Shown piece by piece: positions 39,869 to 49,088 of a stretch of DNA of 64,000 bases. The notes beneath the pieces were generated by a model. The model did not search any database. It was not told where the DNA came from and saw only the letters and a program-made list of their open reading frames with translations. Each line of letters opens with the position of its first letter. Positions within the stretch are counted from its first letter, which is position 1. A program made the translations under genes and the position numbers. The stretch spans positions 1,488,001 through 1,552,000 of the forward strand of contig JAHBYJ010000001.1 in NCBI GenBank assembly GCA_019636015.1, read 5' to 3'. This DNA comes from Parvibaculaceae bacterium. GTDB taxonomy: Bacteria > Pseudomonadota > Alphaproteobacteria > Parvibaculales > Parvibaculaceae.

Positions 39869-41290
39869 ATGACGACGGAACCGCAAGCCTCGATCAGACA
39901 GAAGCTCGCCATCTATCTGGCGCAGCTGCCGCCGCCTGCTGTCGTGAAGCTTGCGTCGGGCCTTGAACGCGAAAAGCTGCGCGGAACGAAAGGCCTGCCC
40001 TATGAAATGATCCTGTCGGGTCTTCGGCCGCTGCTCGCGAGTTTTCGCGGCGAACGCCCCGGCATGCCGGATGCTCTTCGCCAGTTTTGCGAGCCATTCG
40101 AAGACATGCTGATCGACGGCGACGACGATGGCCGCAGGAAGGGCGCCATTGCCCGCGGCACGATGAGGCGCGTCTGGGACTGGCTCGGCGAGGAACTGCT
40201 GCCTGACGCCTTGGCCGATCTGAAACAGCGTATCGCCGACCACACCCTGAAGAACGACAAGCTCGCGCTGGAAGCCGCCGTGTCCGTGCTGCATGCCTCC
40301 GCGGCGCAGGCGATCCTTTCGGCGATCGATGAGGCCCGCGGCGATGCCAGCCGCCGCAAGCAGATCGAACAGCGCCTTGGCGGCGAGGGCGGCATCGAGG
40401 ACGCGCGCGAAATCGGCGCCATCCTCTCGATCGCGCCAGCGATGCTCAGGCTGCAGAATGAACTGCCGAAGCCGATCGTGAATTTCAGCGACGAGATGGT
40501 GACGGCGCTCAAGCGGATATACGACGAAACCTGTGAGACGGTGCCCGACGAGGCGATCTATCTGCCGTTCGCGGCGATGTACCGCCTGTCGGAACCGTCG
40601 CAAATCCTCCGTTTCGTGCGCACGATCGCCCATCAGCGCAACGATGTCGTGATCAGCCGTTGCGAACTTGCCGTCTTCGGCGAGGTGCTGCTCGGCGAAA
40701 TGGAAGAGATTGCGCGCCGGGTGGACACGCAGCGCCCCGGCCATACCGATCTCGAGGCCATGCTGCTCGATATTCGCCGCTTTGCCCATTTGTCCAAGGG
40801 TTTCACCGCGGAAATCGATCTGCGCCGGAACGGGGATTGGGGCCAGCGGTTGCTCGCTGCCCGCGGCCGCGTCTCCGCCGCCATCTCGCAGGAGATGTCG
40901 CGCTTCGAAACCGAACTCGTGCGGGCGCTGCCCTTCCATCAGATCGGCCAGTATGGCCGTGGCGGGCCGATGAAGCCCGATCTTGCCAAATCGCCGGACC
41001 GCGCGCGCGAAAGCCGCATGAAAAGCTGCCTGCGCTTCATGCATGGCCTGCAGTCGATCTGCGATGCAGTCGGCGCGCAGAGCCATTGCCGCAGCATTCG
41101 CCAGCAGATCGAAATCTATCTGTCGTCCTATGAAGACCGGCTGCTCGAGGAATTCCGCGTGGCGCAGGGCGCGGCCCGCATCAACGCCGAAGCCTTTGTA
41201 GAAGTCGCCGCCGGCTTCCGAGAGGCGATGGGCGAAGAGAAACAGGCGGATGTTCTCCGCCGCCGCGGTCAGGTTGCCGCACGGGGCTGA
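39869..41290 (+). CDS. Conserved alphaproteobacterial protein of unknown function
   Basis: A 473-residue soluble, mainly helical protein without signal peptide or membrane segments. It starts MTTEPQASIRQKLAIYLAQLPPPAVVKLASGLEREKLRG. The central and C-terminal parts carry several short conserved-looking helices (YLPFAAMYRLSEPSQILRFVRTIA, RFMHGLQSICDAVGAQSHCRSIRQQIEIYLSSYEDRLLEEFR). I recognise no catalytic motif or named domain. It is transcribed alone, convergent with the D-cysteine desulfhydrase-like gene 6 bases away. Confidence 0.8.
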   Translation: MTTEPQASIRQKLAIYLAQLPPPAVVKLASGLEREKLRGTKGLPYEMILSGLRPLLASFRGERPGMPDALRQFCEPFEDMLIDGDDDGRRKGAIARGTMRRVWDWLGEELLPDALADLKQRIADHTLKNDKLALEAAVSVLHASAAQAILSAIDEARGDASRRKQIEQRLGGEGGIEDAREIGAILSIAPAMLRLQNELPKPIVNFSDEMVTALKRIYDETCETVPDEAIYLPFAAMYRLSEPSQILRFVRTIAHQRNDVVISRCELAVFGEVLLGEMEEIARRVDTQRPGHTDLEAMLLDIRRFAHLSKGFTAEIDLRRNGDWGQRLLAARGRVSAAISQEMSRFETELVRALPFHQIGQYGRGGPMKPDLAKSPDRARESRMKSCLRFMHGLQSICDAVGAQSHCRSIRQQIEIYLSSYEDRLLEEFRVAQGAARINAEAFVEVAAGFREAMGEEKQADVLRRRGQVAARG

Positions 41291-41296
41291 ACCGCC

Positions 41297-42322
41297 TCAT
41301 TCAGGCGAGAACTCTTCCTCATAGGCGAAGAGACCGGGCATTCCACCCGTATGAAGGAAAATCGCGGCGTCCCGGTCGGAGTGCTCGCCCGCCAGAAGCT
41401 GCGCGATGAAACCCGCCATGCCCTTTCCCGTATAGACGGGATCGAGCAGCACGCCCTCCATGCGCGCCACGAGCTCGACGGCGCGGCGCATGGCGTCTGT
41501 CGGCAGGCCGTAGCACTCGCCGAGATGTCCGCTGTCGAGAACCACCGCGCCGGGCGCCGGAGCAGGCGCTTCCAGCAAGGCAGCCGTCTTGCACGCCAGC
41601 GCGTGGATTGCTTGCGCCATAGGCTCGTGATCGGTGCGATAGACATTGATACCGCGCACTTCGGGGCCGCTGCCGCGCTCGCAGATGCCGGCGATGAGCC
41701 CGGCCTGTGTCCCGCCACTCGACGAGGCGTGGACGAGGACGGTGTCGCCGAGTTTCAGTGCATCCGCCTGATCCGCGATCTCGCGATAGGCATTGGCATA
41801 GCCGAGAGAGCCCACGGCGCTCGACCCGCCAACCGGCACGAAATAGGGGGTGCGCCCGGCAGCGCCGAGTTCGTCCATCACGGCGGTGAAAATCGCACCG
41901 GCATCGGCATCGCCGGGAACGATCCGGACCTCGGCACCGAGCACCCTGTCAAGCAGGAGGTTGCCGGACTGCCGATAGCTTCGCCCCCTATAGGGAACGG
42001 TGTCGAAAAGAACGAGAACGGAGGAAAGTCCCGCCGCCGCTGCCGCCGCTGCGGTTTGCCGCGCGTGGTTCGACTGGACGGCGCCGGTCGTCACCACCGT
42101 ATCGGCGCCTTGCGCCAGCGCTTCGCCGATCAGGAATTCGAGCTTGCGCGTCTTGTTGCCGCCGCCGGCGAGCCCGGTGCAATCGTCCCGCTTGATGAAG
42201 AGGCGCGGCAGCTTCTTTCCGGTTTCCCGTGACAGCGCCTCGCGCAGCCGTTTCATCTCGGCAAGCGGCGTGGGGAGATGCGCGAGCGGAAAGCACGGAA
42301 AGCGGCCGGATAGAGACGGCAT
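41297..42322 (-). CDS. D-cysteine desulfhydrase / ACC deaminase-like PLP enzyme
   Basis: A 341-residue fold-type II PLP enzyme. The PLP lysine lies in GGGNKTRKLEFLIGEAL, near residue 57. GAVQSNHARQTAAAAAAAGL is the conserved SNH motif that contacts substrate carboxylate and pyridine ring. VHASSSGGTQAGL binds the phosphate. Family members are DcyD (D-cysteine to pyruvate, sulfide and ammonia) or 1-aminocyclopropane-1-carboxylate deaminase. Sequence alone does not settle which. Its gene starts 4 bases after the stop of the CoA-transferase gene, so the two are coupled. Confidence 0.88.
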   Translation of the reverse strand: MPSLSGRFPCFPLAHLPTPLAEMKRLREALSRETGKKLPRLFIKRDDCTGLAGGGNKTRKLEFLIGEALAQGADTVVTTGAVQSNHARQTAAAAAAAGLSSVLVLFDTVPYRGRSYRQSGNLLLDRVLGAEVRIVPGDADAGAIFTAVMDELGAAGRTPYFVPVGGSSAVGSLGYANAYREIADQADALKLGDTVLVHASSSGGTQAGLIAGICERGSGPEVRGINVYRTDHEPMAQAIHALACKTAALLEAPAPAPGAVVLDSGHLGECYGLPTDAMRRAVELVARMEGVLLDPVYTGKGMAGFIAQLLAGEHSDRDAAIFLHTGGMPGLFAYEEEFSPE

Positions 42323-42325
42323 GGT

Positions 42326-43549
42326 TCAGATGATCCCCTCGTCGCGGAAGGCGGAAATCTCCGCCGCCGAATAGCCGAGTTCGCCGAGAATGCTTTCCGT
42401 GTGCTCGCCGAGCACGGGCGCGCGGGTGCGGAGCGTCCCCGGCGATTGCGACAGGCGCAGCGGCGTTTCCATGATCGGCGCGGGCCCGGGCAGGCCGGGA
42501 AAGTCGACGGGCTTCAGATAATTCATCGCCTTGATATGCGGATCGTCGAGCGCCTGTTGCGGTGAATAGACAGGGCCTGCCGGGATACGCGCCTTTTCGA
42601 GTTCGGCGAGCGCTTCCTCGCTCGTCCGCTCCGCCGCCCAGCGCGCCGTGCGCTCCGAGAGGATCTCGCCATGGTCGCCGCGGGACAGATCGTCCTTGAA
42701 GCGCGGATCGGTAAGCCAGTGATCCTCGCCCATGAGCCTCGCCCAGCGCTTGAAGAGCGGCATGCCGATCACCTGCACCAGGATCCAGCCATCCTTCGTC
42801 CGCACGATGTCGGCGGGACCGGCGTAAGGTGAGCGATTGCCGATGGCGACGCGGTTCGTGTGGCGAAGCTGCTGCTCGATGAGATGGAAATTGAAATAGG
42901 CAAGCGCCGTGGAAAGCAGCGACCCCTCGACCACCTGGCCCTTGCCGGAGCGCGCCCGCTCCATCAGCGCCGCCATGGTGCCGAAGGCGGAAAGGGAAGC
43001 CGTGCCGAAATCGACCCAGGGGGCATAGCTTTTTACCGGCTCTTCCGGATGGCCGGTGAGATAGGCAGCACCCACCATGGACTGCGCCACGCCGTCGAAG
43101 CCTGTGCGTTCGCTGTAGGGGCCGCCATGTCCGAAGGCGGAGACGGTGGTGAGGATGATATCTGGCTTTGCCTCGACCAGGCTTTCATAGTCGAGGCCCA
43201 TCGCCTTCAGGGTCGAGGGCGGCAGATTGGCCACGACCACATCCGCGGTGGCGACGAGGCGGCGCACGATCTTCCGGCCCGTTTCCGTCATCGGGTCGAG
43301 CGTGAGGCCGCGCTTGTTGCGGTTCATCTGCAGGAACATCGCGCCTTCGCCGCCCTCGCCGGAGCCGGCGCCCGGAACGATGGGTTGGACGAAGCGGTCC
43401 TCGCTGCCCTCCCGCTTCTCGATACGGATAACGTCGGCGCCCATGTCGCCGAGAAGCGCCGCGCAGTAAGGGCCCGCGATATAGCGGCCGAAATCGAGGA
43501 CGCGCACCCCCGCCAGAATACCTTGGGGGGCGCCGCTCTGTTCCGTCAT
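42326..43549 (-). CDS. CaiB/BaiF family III CoA-transferase
   Basis: A 407-residue CoA transferase starting at ATG 43549 (MTEQSGAPQGILAGVRVLDFGRYIAG). The N-terminal VLDFGRYIAGPYCAALLGDMGADVIRIE and the DGVAQSMVGA segment with the catalytic Asp (RTGFDGVAQS) are typical of family III enzymes, which move CoA between carboxylates through an aspartyl intermediate. The substrate is unknown. It precedes the PLP enzyme gene, an unusual couple for an acyl-CoA pathway. Confidence 0.92.
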   Translation of the reverse strand: MTEQSGAPQGILAGVRVLDFGRYIAGPYCAALLGDMGADVIRIEKREGSEDRFVQPIVPGAGSGEGGEGAMFLQMNRNKRGLTLDPMTETGRKIVRRLVATADVVVANLPPSTLKAMGLDYESLVEAKPDIILTTVSAFGHGGPYSERTGFDGVAQSMVGAAYLTGHPEEPVKSYAPWVDFGTASLSAFGTMAALMERARSGKGQVVEGSLLSTALAYFNFHLIEQQLRHTNRVAIGNRSPYAGPADIVRTKDGWILVQVIGMPLFKRWARLMGEDHWLTDPRFKDDLSRGDHGEILSERTARWAAERTSEEALAELEKARIPAGPVYSPQQALDDPHIKAMNYLKPVDFPGLPGPAPIMETPLRLSQSPGTLRTRAPVLGEHTESILGELGYSAAEISAFRDEGII

Positions 43550-43784
43550 GTCTTCAGTCTCCCGAATTTTCTGTTCCGTCCTGATTTGAGACACCGGACG
43601 GCTGGACAAACGATAGGCGTTGTCGCCGGGGCGAGGAAGCCTGCAATCGGAATTTTGCCTTTTATTTAAGCTTTGGCCCCTAGTCTTGCGGGCGGGGATT
43701 GGAAAGAGCGCGAAGGCGCAGTTCGGAGGCTGGGTGAGGGGGTCGCAAGACGCCATCGGGGCATTGCCGCAGGAAACGCCGCAA

Positions 43785-45590
43785 ATGCCTGAAGAAGCTT
43801 ATGCTTTTCGCTGGACCGGCGAGTTCGCGGATGCGCGTCTCGAAGCCGCTTATATTCGCGCGAGCTGGGATGAAATCCGCTCGCGGCTCAATGCCGTCCT
43901 GGTTGCCGTATATGTCTTCGTCGCCTGGGCTGCCTTCGACTTCATGGCGCTCGGCTTCGGCTGGGAATTTGCCGCGCTGCTCACGGGCCGGCTCGGGGCG
44001 CTCGCGGCGATCACCGTCGCTCTCAGGATTTTCAAGACCGCAGACCGCGAGCGCAGCTTCATGCTCAGTGCCTTCGTGACACAGCTCTGCGTGGTGATCG
44101 TGGCGCCGGTCTCGCTGTATCTGGGAGAGGTGAACTTCGCGGCAGCCCTGCTCAGCATCGTCGTCATTCTGTTTGCCTTCTATATCGGCGTGCCGACCCG
44201 GCTTGCGCCGAACCTCCTGCTCGCCTCGGCGCTCTGCCTTGGCTTTGTCGCCATTGCCCCGGCCCTCACGGAAATCGACACTTTCACGATGATGCAGATC
44301 TGCCTGCTTTTCGCGGTGGTGAATGCGATCGGCGTTGAAATGGTCCGCGCGGCAAACCGCCTGCGGCGCAACGGCTTCATCACGCTCATGCACCAGCAGG
44401 AGCTCTACGAACGTCTGAAGATGGAAGCCGAAGGCCGCGAGGAAGCGGAAGCGAATGTGCGGAACACCGAGGAAAGCTTCCAGAGCCTCTTCCATGCCGC
44501 GCCAACGCCCATCGCGCTGGTCGATCCGGCGACCTTCAACGTCATGCAGGCCAATATGGCAGCGCTTCACCTCTTCGGGCTCAAGGAGGAAGATCGCGCG
44601 ACAACCGACGTCCGCTCCTTCTTCGATGCGCAGGATCTACCGTCGCGCATCGAGACGCTGCTGGCGAGCAGTCGCGCGGGCACGCCGGTCGAGTTCCGCA
44701 TGAAGCGGATGGACGGCAATGTGATCCATGTGATCGTCTCCGCGGCGACGGCGCACTTTCAGGGACGCAGGGCGCTTCTCATCGGCCTTCAGGATGTGAC
44801 GGCGCGCCGCAAGGAAGCCGAAGCGCTGCGCGACGCGCGCGATCAGGCGACTGCGGCCAGCCGCTCGAAGTCCGAATTCCTCGCCAATATGAGCCACGAG
44901 CTTCGCACGCCGCTCAATGCGATCATCGGCTTCTCGGAGGCGCTGGAGCGCGAGCTCTTCGGCCCCATCGGAAGCCCGCGCTACCGCGAATATGCCGAGG
45001 ATATTCACGACAGCGGCGTACACTTGCTGAGCCTCATCAACGACATTCTCGATCTCTCGAAAATCGAGGCGGGGCACTTCAAGCTGCATGAGGACGAGGC
45101 GGACCTCAACCACATCGTCGGCGCCGCGACGCGCATCGTGCGTCATCGGGCGCAACAGGCAAACATCGCGATCGAACTTTCGCTGCCCGAGCCCTCCGTG
45201 ACGCTGGTCGCGGATGAGCGCGCGCTCAAGCAGGTGCTGATCAATCTCGTGTCGAATGCGGTGAAGTTCAGCCCCGACGGCAGCCTGGTGCGGATCGACG
45301 CGCAGATCAGGCCCGATGCGCTCCGCATCTCGGTGGCCGATGAGGGAACGGGAATTGCCGAGGCGGATATTCCTCTCGCGCTCACACCTTTTACGCAGCT
45401 CGACGGGTCGCTCTCGCGTGCGCATGAAGGCACCGGCCTCGGTCTTCCGCTGGCGAAGCATCTGACCGAGCTTCATGAAGGAAGCCTGACCATCGAAAGC
45501 ACACTGGGCAAAGGCACGACGGTGCATATCGACCTGCCGCTTTCGCGGATCGTCGGACACACAACGCCCGGCGAGCGCGCCGCCATGTGA
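43785..45590 (+). CDS. Membrane PAS-domain histidine kinase
   Basis: A 601-residue kinase if ATG 43785 (MPEEAYAFRW) is the start. GTG 43734 with CGGAGG upstream would add 17 residues. About six transmembrane helices (roughly 38-190) form an N-terminal sensor. A coiled-coil linker and a PAS domain (ESFQSLFHAAPTPIALVDP...) follow. Then come HisKA with NMSHELRTPLNAIIGFSEAL (His about 371) and HATPase with NLVSNAVKFSPDG and GTGLGLPLAKHL. It ends at the HATPase domain, and no receiver or regulator gene is adjacent, so it is an orphan kinase. Confidence 0.93.
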   Translation: MPEEAYAFRWTGEFADARLEAAYIRASWDEIRSRLNAVLVAVYVFVAWAAFDFMALGFGWEFAALLTGRLGALAAITVALRIFKTADRERSFMLSAFVTQLCVVIVAPVSLYLGEVNFAAALLSIVVILFAFYIGVPTRLAPNLLLASALCLGFVAIAPALTEIDTFTMMQICLLFAVVNAIGVEMVRAANRLRRNGFITLMHQQELYERLKMEAEGREEAEANVRNTEESFQSLFHAAPTPIALVDPATFNVMQANMAALHLFGLKEEDRATTDVRSFFDAQDLPSRIETLLASSRAGTPVEFRMKRMDGNVIHVIVSAATAHFQGRRALLIGLQDVTARRKEAEALRDARDQATAASRSKSEFLANMSHELRTPLNAIIGFSEALERELFGPIGSPRYREYAEDIHDSGVHLLSLINDILDLSKIEAGHFKLHEDEADLNHIVGAATRIVRHRAQQANIAIELSLPEPSVTLVADERALKQVLINLVSNAVKFSPDGSLVRIDAQIRPDALRISVADEGTGIAEADIPLALTPFTQLDGSLSRAHEGTGLGLPLAKHLTELHEGSLTIESTLGKGTTVHIDLPLSRIVGHTTPGERAAM

Positions 45591-45593
45591 TCT

Positions 45594-47762
45594 CTAGCGT
45601 GCCGCCCGCGCTCCGGGCCGGTAGCTTTCCTTCACATGGCCTTCAAGCTCTTCCGGCGTGAAGCGGACGGGCTTCGTCTCCATCCCGACAAAAAGCGGCG
45701 ACTGGTCGGCATAATGCGGCGAGTTGCGGTCGAGCGTAGCCGAGCCGAATGGGTGGATGCTTTCCGAGCGCAGCCGTCCCGCCCGGTCCCATTCGACAAA
45801 CATGATCAGCGTGTCGCCGCCCCGCGCGGTGAACGTGCCGTCCTCCACCGGGAAACCGTAGATCGCGCGAAGAATGTCCGGCCCGCCGTCGACGGGCAGG
45901 TCGACCGGGCCGCGGCGGAAACGGTTGACCGTCCCCCATTCGGGATCGAGGCGGCCGAAATGAGTTTTCAGATAGGACATCGTCTCGCGGAGCTTCGTCA
46001 CTGCTTCGGGTGGCGTCTCGCCGCGGATTTCGGCGGTGACGACGGGCTCGGCTGTGCGCACGGCAAGGGCTGCACCCCGATTGGCGATGTCGGTACGGCG
46101 GTCCCAGGCGCGGAGGATCTCCTGGGCTTCGGCAAGCTCCGCGTCGTCTTCCGCATCGAGCGCGAGCAGCTCCGCGACGATTTCCGCGACGCGTGAATCT
46201 TCGCTATAGGCCAGATCGTATTTGTAGGCGTGGAAGGCCTCGCGCTTGATCGAGCGGTCCGCCCCATATGTTTCCTCGAGCCGCATGGCGCGGTTCGTCA
46301 TGTCGGTCTGGATGCCCATCCGCGCCGGAAAAGCGTCCGGCTTCAGATTGTCGTTTGCCGCGCTGGCGCGGAACGGCGTGTTGTTCGCATTGTAGACGAA
46401 GCCCGAATTCGGATTGTAGAGCTTCGGCACCAGATCGAAGGGCACGTAATCGCGCCAGATCAGCGATGAATCGTCGCCCGGCAGAATGCCCGACCAGTCC
46501 GGCCCCTCCTTCCGGTCGGGGAACTGAGCGTTATAGACATAGGCGATATTGCCCTGCCGGTCGGCATAGATGTAGTTGATGCTCGGCAGCGCCTGCAGCT
46601 TCATCGCCTCGATCCACTCGGCAAGGTTCTGCGCCTTGTCGAGCGCGAAATATTGTTCGACCTGCCTGATTTCGCCGAGCCCCGCATAACGCACCGCATA
46701 GGCGCCGTTCGGCGAACGAAGCACCGGACCATGTTCGGAGCGCAGAACCTCGCGCTCCACCGTCCACCAGAACGGTCCCCATAGATCGACGCGGATCGTG
46801 GCGGTGCGCCTTTCGAAATCGCGCCACTCGCCGTCGAGCATGTACTGATTGTCATTGTCAGGATTGAGCGTGAGCCGGTAGATGTCCACAAGATCGGGCT
46901 CGTTCACCGTATTCGCCCAGCCGAGATTGGCATTGTGCCCGTGAAGCATGAAGGGCGAGCCGGGGAAGAAGCCGCCCGCCACATGCCAGCCCTCGTCGCT
47001 GCGCAGCACGGCCTCGTACCAGGCGACGGGGCCTGTGAAGGGCTGATGCGAATTGACGAGAAGCCGCGTCGCGCCGTCGGCGGAACGGGCAGGGCTCACC
47101 GCCACCGCGTTCGATCCGACGGGAAGCGGCGTCTTCGCCGGCAGGAAGGCATCGACGCCTTCCTTCGACAAACCTTCGCTGTCGCCGATGCGGCCTTCGA
47201 AAACGGCGATCAGTGTCTTGTCGAGCCCGTAGAAGAAGGGCGTCTTGAACATGAAGCCAGCGGCGATGTCCCGGCCCGTTACCGGCAGCGATCCGGCAAT
47301 GACGTTCTCCGGGTGGAGCGCGGCATAGTAATTCACGCCGTCGGCATAGGCCTCGATCACGGCGCGGACTTCAGGGGAGAGATCGCTTTCGTAGCGGGCT
47401 TCGACCGTTTCCCAGATGCCCATGAGATTGACGAGATAGTCGGTCACAGCGGCGCGTTCGCCCTTCACGGCAGCAAGCTGGCCGCGCGTCGCGATCAGCA
47501 CTTCCTGAATGGTGGCGAAATCATCCTCGGAATGCGCATAGCCGATGCCGAAAGCGACATCGACATCGCGAGGGCCATAGATATGGGGCACGCCCCATTC
47601 ATCGCGGTGAATCGTGACGTCATAGGCGCCGGCCCTCGCGATCAAAGGCGCGGGGTCGGCGGGTTGCGGCGCTTCCAGAACGCCGCGCGCAAGAATGACG
47701 GCGAGCGTGACGAAGGCGACGGCGAAAATGCCGAAAAATGCGGTTTTTGCAATGCGAAGCAC
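45594..47762 (-). CDS. Penicillin/N-acyl-homoserine lactone acylase family (Ntn hydrolase)
   Basis: A 722-residue precursor from GTG 47762 (LRIAKTAFFGIFAVAFVTLAV), preceded by AAGAGGAA. An N-terminal hydrophobic segment is a signal or anchor. The autoprocessing site is G216-S217 in PLPVGSNAV, and Ser217 becomes the nucleophile of the beta chain. The oxyanion and catalytic Asn region is GHNANLGWANTVNEPD. The Arg/Asn of the C-terminal part (NRFRRGPVDLPVDGG) is also present. Substrates in the family include penicillin G, cephalosporins and acyl-homoserine lactones, so quorum quenching is possible but unproven. Confidence 0.92.
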   Translation of the reverse strand: MLRIAKTAFFGIFAVAFVTLAVILARGVLEAPQPADPAPLIARAGAYDVTIHRDEWGVPHIYGPRDVDVAFGIGYAHSEDDFATIQEVLIATRGQLAAVKGERAAVTDYLVNLMGIWETVEARYESDLSPEVRAVIEAYADGVNYYAALHPENVIAGSLPVTGRDIAAGFMFKTPFFYGLDKTLIAVFEGRIGDSEGLSKEGVDAFLPAKTPLPVGSNAVAVSPARSADGATRLLVNSHQPFTGPVAWYEAVLRSDEGWHVAGGFFPGSPFMLHGHNANLGWANTVNEPDLVDIYRLTLNPDNDNQYMLDGEWRDFERRTATIRVDLWGPFWWTVEREVLRSEHGPVLRSPNGAYAVRYAGLGEIRQVEQYFALDKAQNLAEWIEAMKLQALPSINYIYADRQGNIAYVYNAQFPDRKEGPDWSGILPGDDSSLIWRDYVPFDLVPKLYNPNSGFVYNANNTPFRASAANDNLKPDAFPARMGIQTDMTNRAMRLEETYGADRSIKREAFHAYKYDLAYSEDSRVAEIVAELLALDAEDDAELAEAQEILRAWDRRTDIANRGAALAVRTAEPVVTAEIRGETPPEAVTKLRETMSYLKTHFGRLDPEWGTVNRFRRGPVDLPVDGGPDILRAIYGFPVEDGTFTARGGDTLIMFVEWDRAGRLRSESIHPFGSATLDRNSPHYADQSPLFVGMETKPVRFTPEELEGHVKESYRPGARAAR

Positions 47763-47929
47763 GCAGGCGTTCCTCTTCCCTGTTTGCGCGCAGCCTAGCG
47801 AAGGCGCGAGCGCCGTCAAACCGAAGCGATGGGGGGCCTGCGTCCCTCCGCCGCTTTCCGCCTGCGCCGTGAACCTCTATACAGGGGCCCGGACCGGCCG
47901 ACCTACCGATGGCATGAAAAGGCGGAAAA

Positions 47930-49027
47930 TTGCTGCTCTCGGCGAACGATATCGTGCTCTTCCTCGCTTTTGCGGGCCTGACGGGGTTCACCCTTTGGCT
48001 GCTGCTTCGGCCTTTGCGCGCGGGCGCGGCCCAAGCGCCGCAGGACCGGGGCGAAAGCGAGGTCGCCATTTATCGAGACCAGCTTGCCGAAATCTCGCGC
48101 GATCTGGAGCGCGGCACGACCGGCGAGGCGGAAGCGGAAGCCGCCCGCATCGAGGTCTCGCGGCGGCTCATCGCGGCGGACGAGGCGCGTGCTGCGGCTC
48201 TGCGGGAGACGAAAGGTCCCGGCGACCCGCGCTGGCGGCGCATGGCGGCGCTCGCATTGGCGATCTTCGTGCCGCTGCTGACGCTTGCCATCTATCTCGA
48301 TGCCGGCGCGCCCGGGCTCGAGAGCCAGCCTGCCGAGGCGCGGCTCAATGTGCCCGCGGCGGAGCTCCCCGTCGAAGGGTTGGTGGCGCGGGTCGAACGC
48401 CGCCTCAAGGACAATCCGGACGATGTCGAAGGCTGGGAAACCGTTGCACCGGCCTATGTGATGCTTGGCCGCTATGACGAGGCGGTCCGCGCCTGGACGC
48501 GCGCCATGATCGCAGGCGGGGTCACGGCCGAACGGCTCGCGGCACGGGCAGAGGCGCGGGTGCTGGCGAATGAGGGCGCAGTCGGACCCGGCGCAAAGAC
48601 CGATCTCGAAAAGGCGGTTGAACTCGATCCATCGGAACCGCGCGCGCAATTCCTGCTTGGATTGGCCGAGATCGAGGAGGGCAAGAGAGAAGCGGCGCTT
48701 GGCCGCTGGAAGGCGCTTGTCGCCGGTGCGCCGGGCGACGCGCCTTGGGTGCCTGCCGTCCGTGCTCGGATTGCCGCTCTCGAAGGCCGTCCGGCGATAG
48801 CAGCCGAAGACGAACCCATGATCCGCGGCATGGTGGACGGGCTCGCAGCCCGGCTCGCCGAGAATCCCGAGGACCTCGAAGGTTGGCTCCGGCTTGTCCA
48901 TTCCTATGGTGTGCTGGGGGAGCCGGAAAAGGCGCGTACGGCGCTCGAAACCGCGCGCGAGACCTTCGCCGGAGATGCCGAAGCCCTGGCCCGGCTGGGC
49001 GAAGCGGAAGCCCGGGTCGGCAACTAA
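47930..49027 (+). CDS. ccmI: Cytochrome c maturation protein CcmI
   Basis: A 365-residue protein starting at TTG 47930 (LLSANDIVLFLAFAGLTGF). Two N-terminal membrane helices (about 8-26 and 106-124) surround a charged loop, and a TPR-rich periplasmic domain follows (DDVEGWETVAPAYVMLGRYDEAVRAWTRAM, DLEGWLRLVHSYGVLGEPEKARTALETA). CcmI chaperones apocytochrome c to the haem lyase made of CcmF and CcmH. It heads the ccm cluster. A chitosanase-like gene separates it from ccmE. Confidence 0.93.
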   Translation: MLLSANDIVLFLAFAGLTGFTLWLLLRPLRAGAAQAPQDRGESEVAIYRDQLAEISRDLERGTTGEAEAEAARIEVSRRLIAADEARAAALRETKGPGDPRWRRMAALALAIFVPLLTLAIYLDAGAPGLESQPAEARLNVPAAELPVEGLVARVERRLKDNPDDVEGWETVAPAYVMLGRYDEAVRAWTRAMIAGGVTAERLAARAEARVLANEGAVGPGAKTDLEKAVELDPSEPRAQFLLGLAEIEEGKREAALGRWKALVAGAPGDAPWVPAVRARIAALEGRPAIAAEDEPMIRGMVDGLAARLAENPEDLEGWLRLVHSYGVLGEPEKARTALETARETFAGDAEALARLGEAEARVGN

Positions 49028-49088
49028 TCCCCGGGTTTGCGCAGCCGGGATAGGATGATGCCCGACTCACACGACAGGGCAGGGCAAG

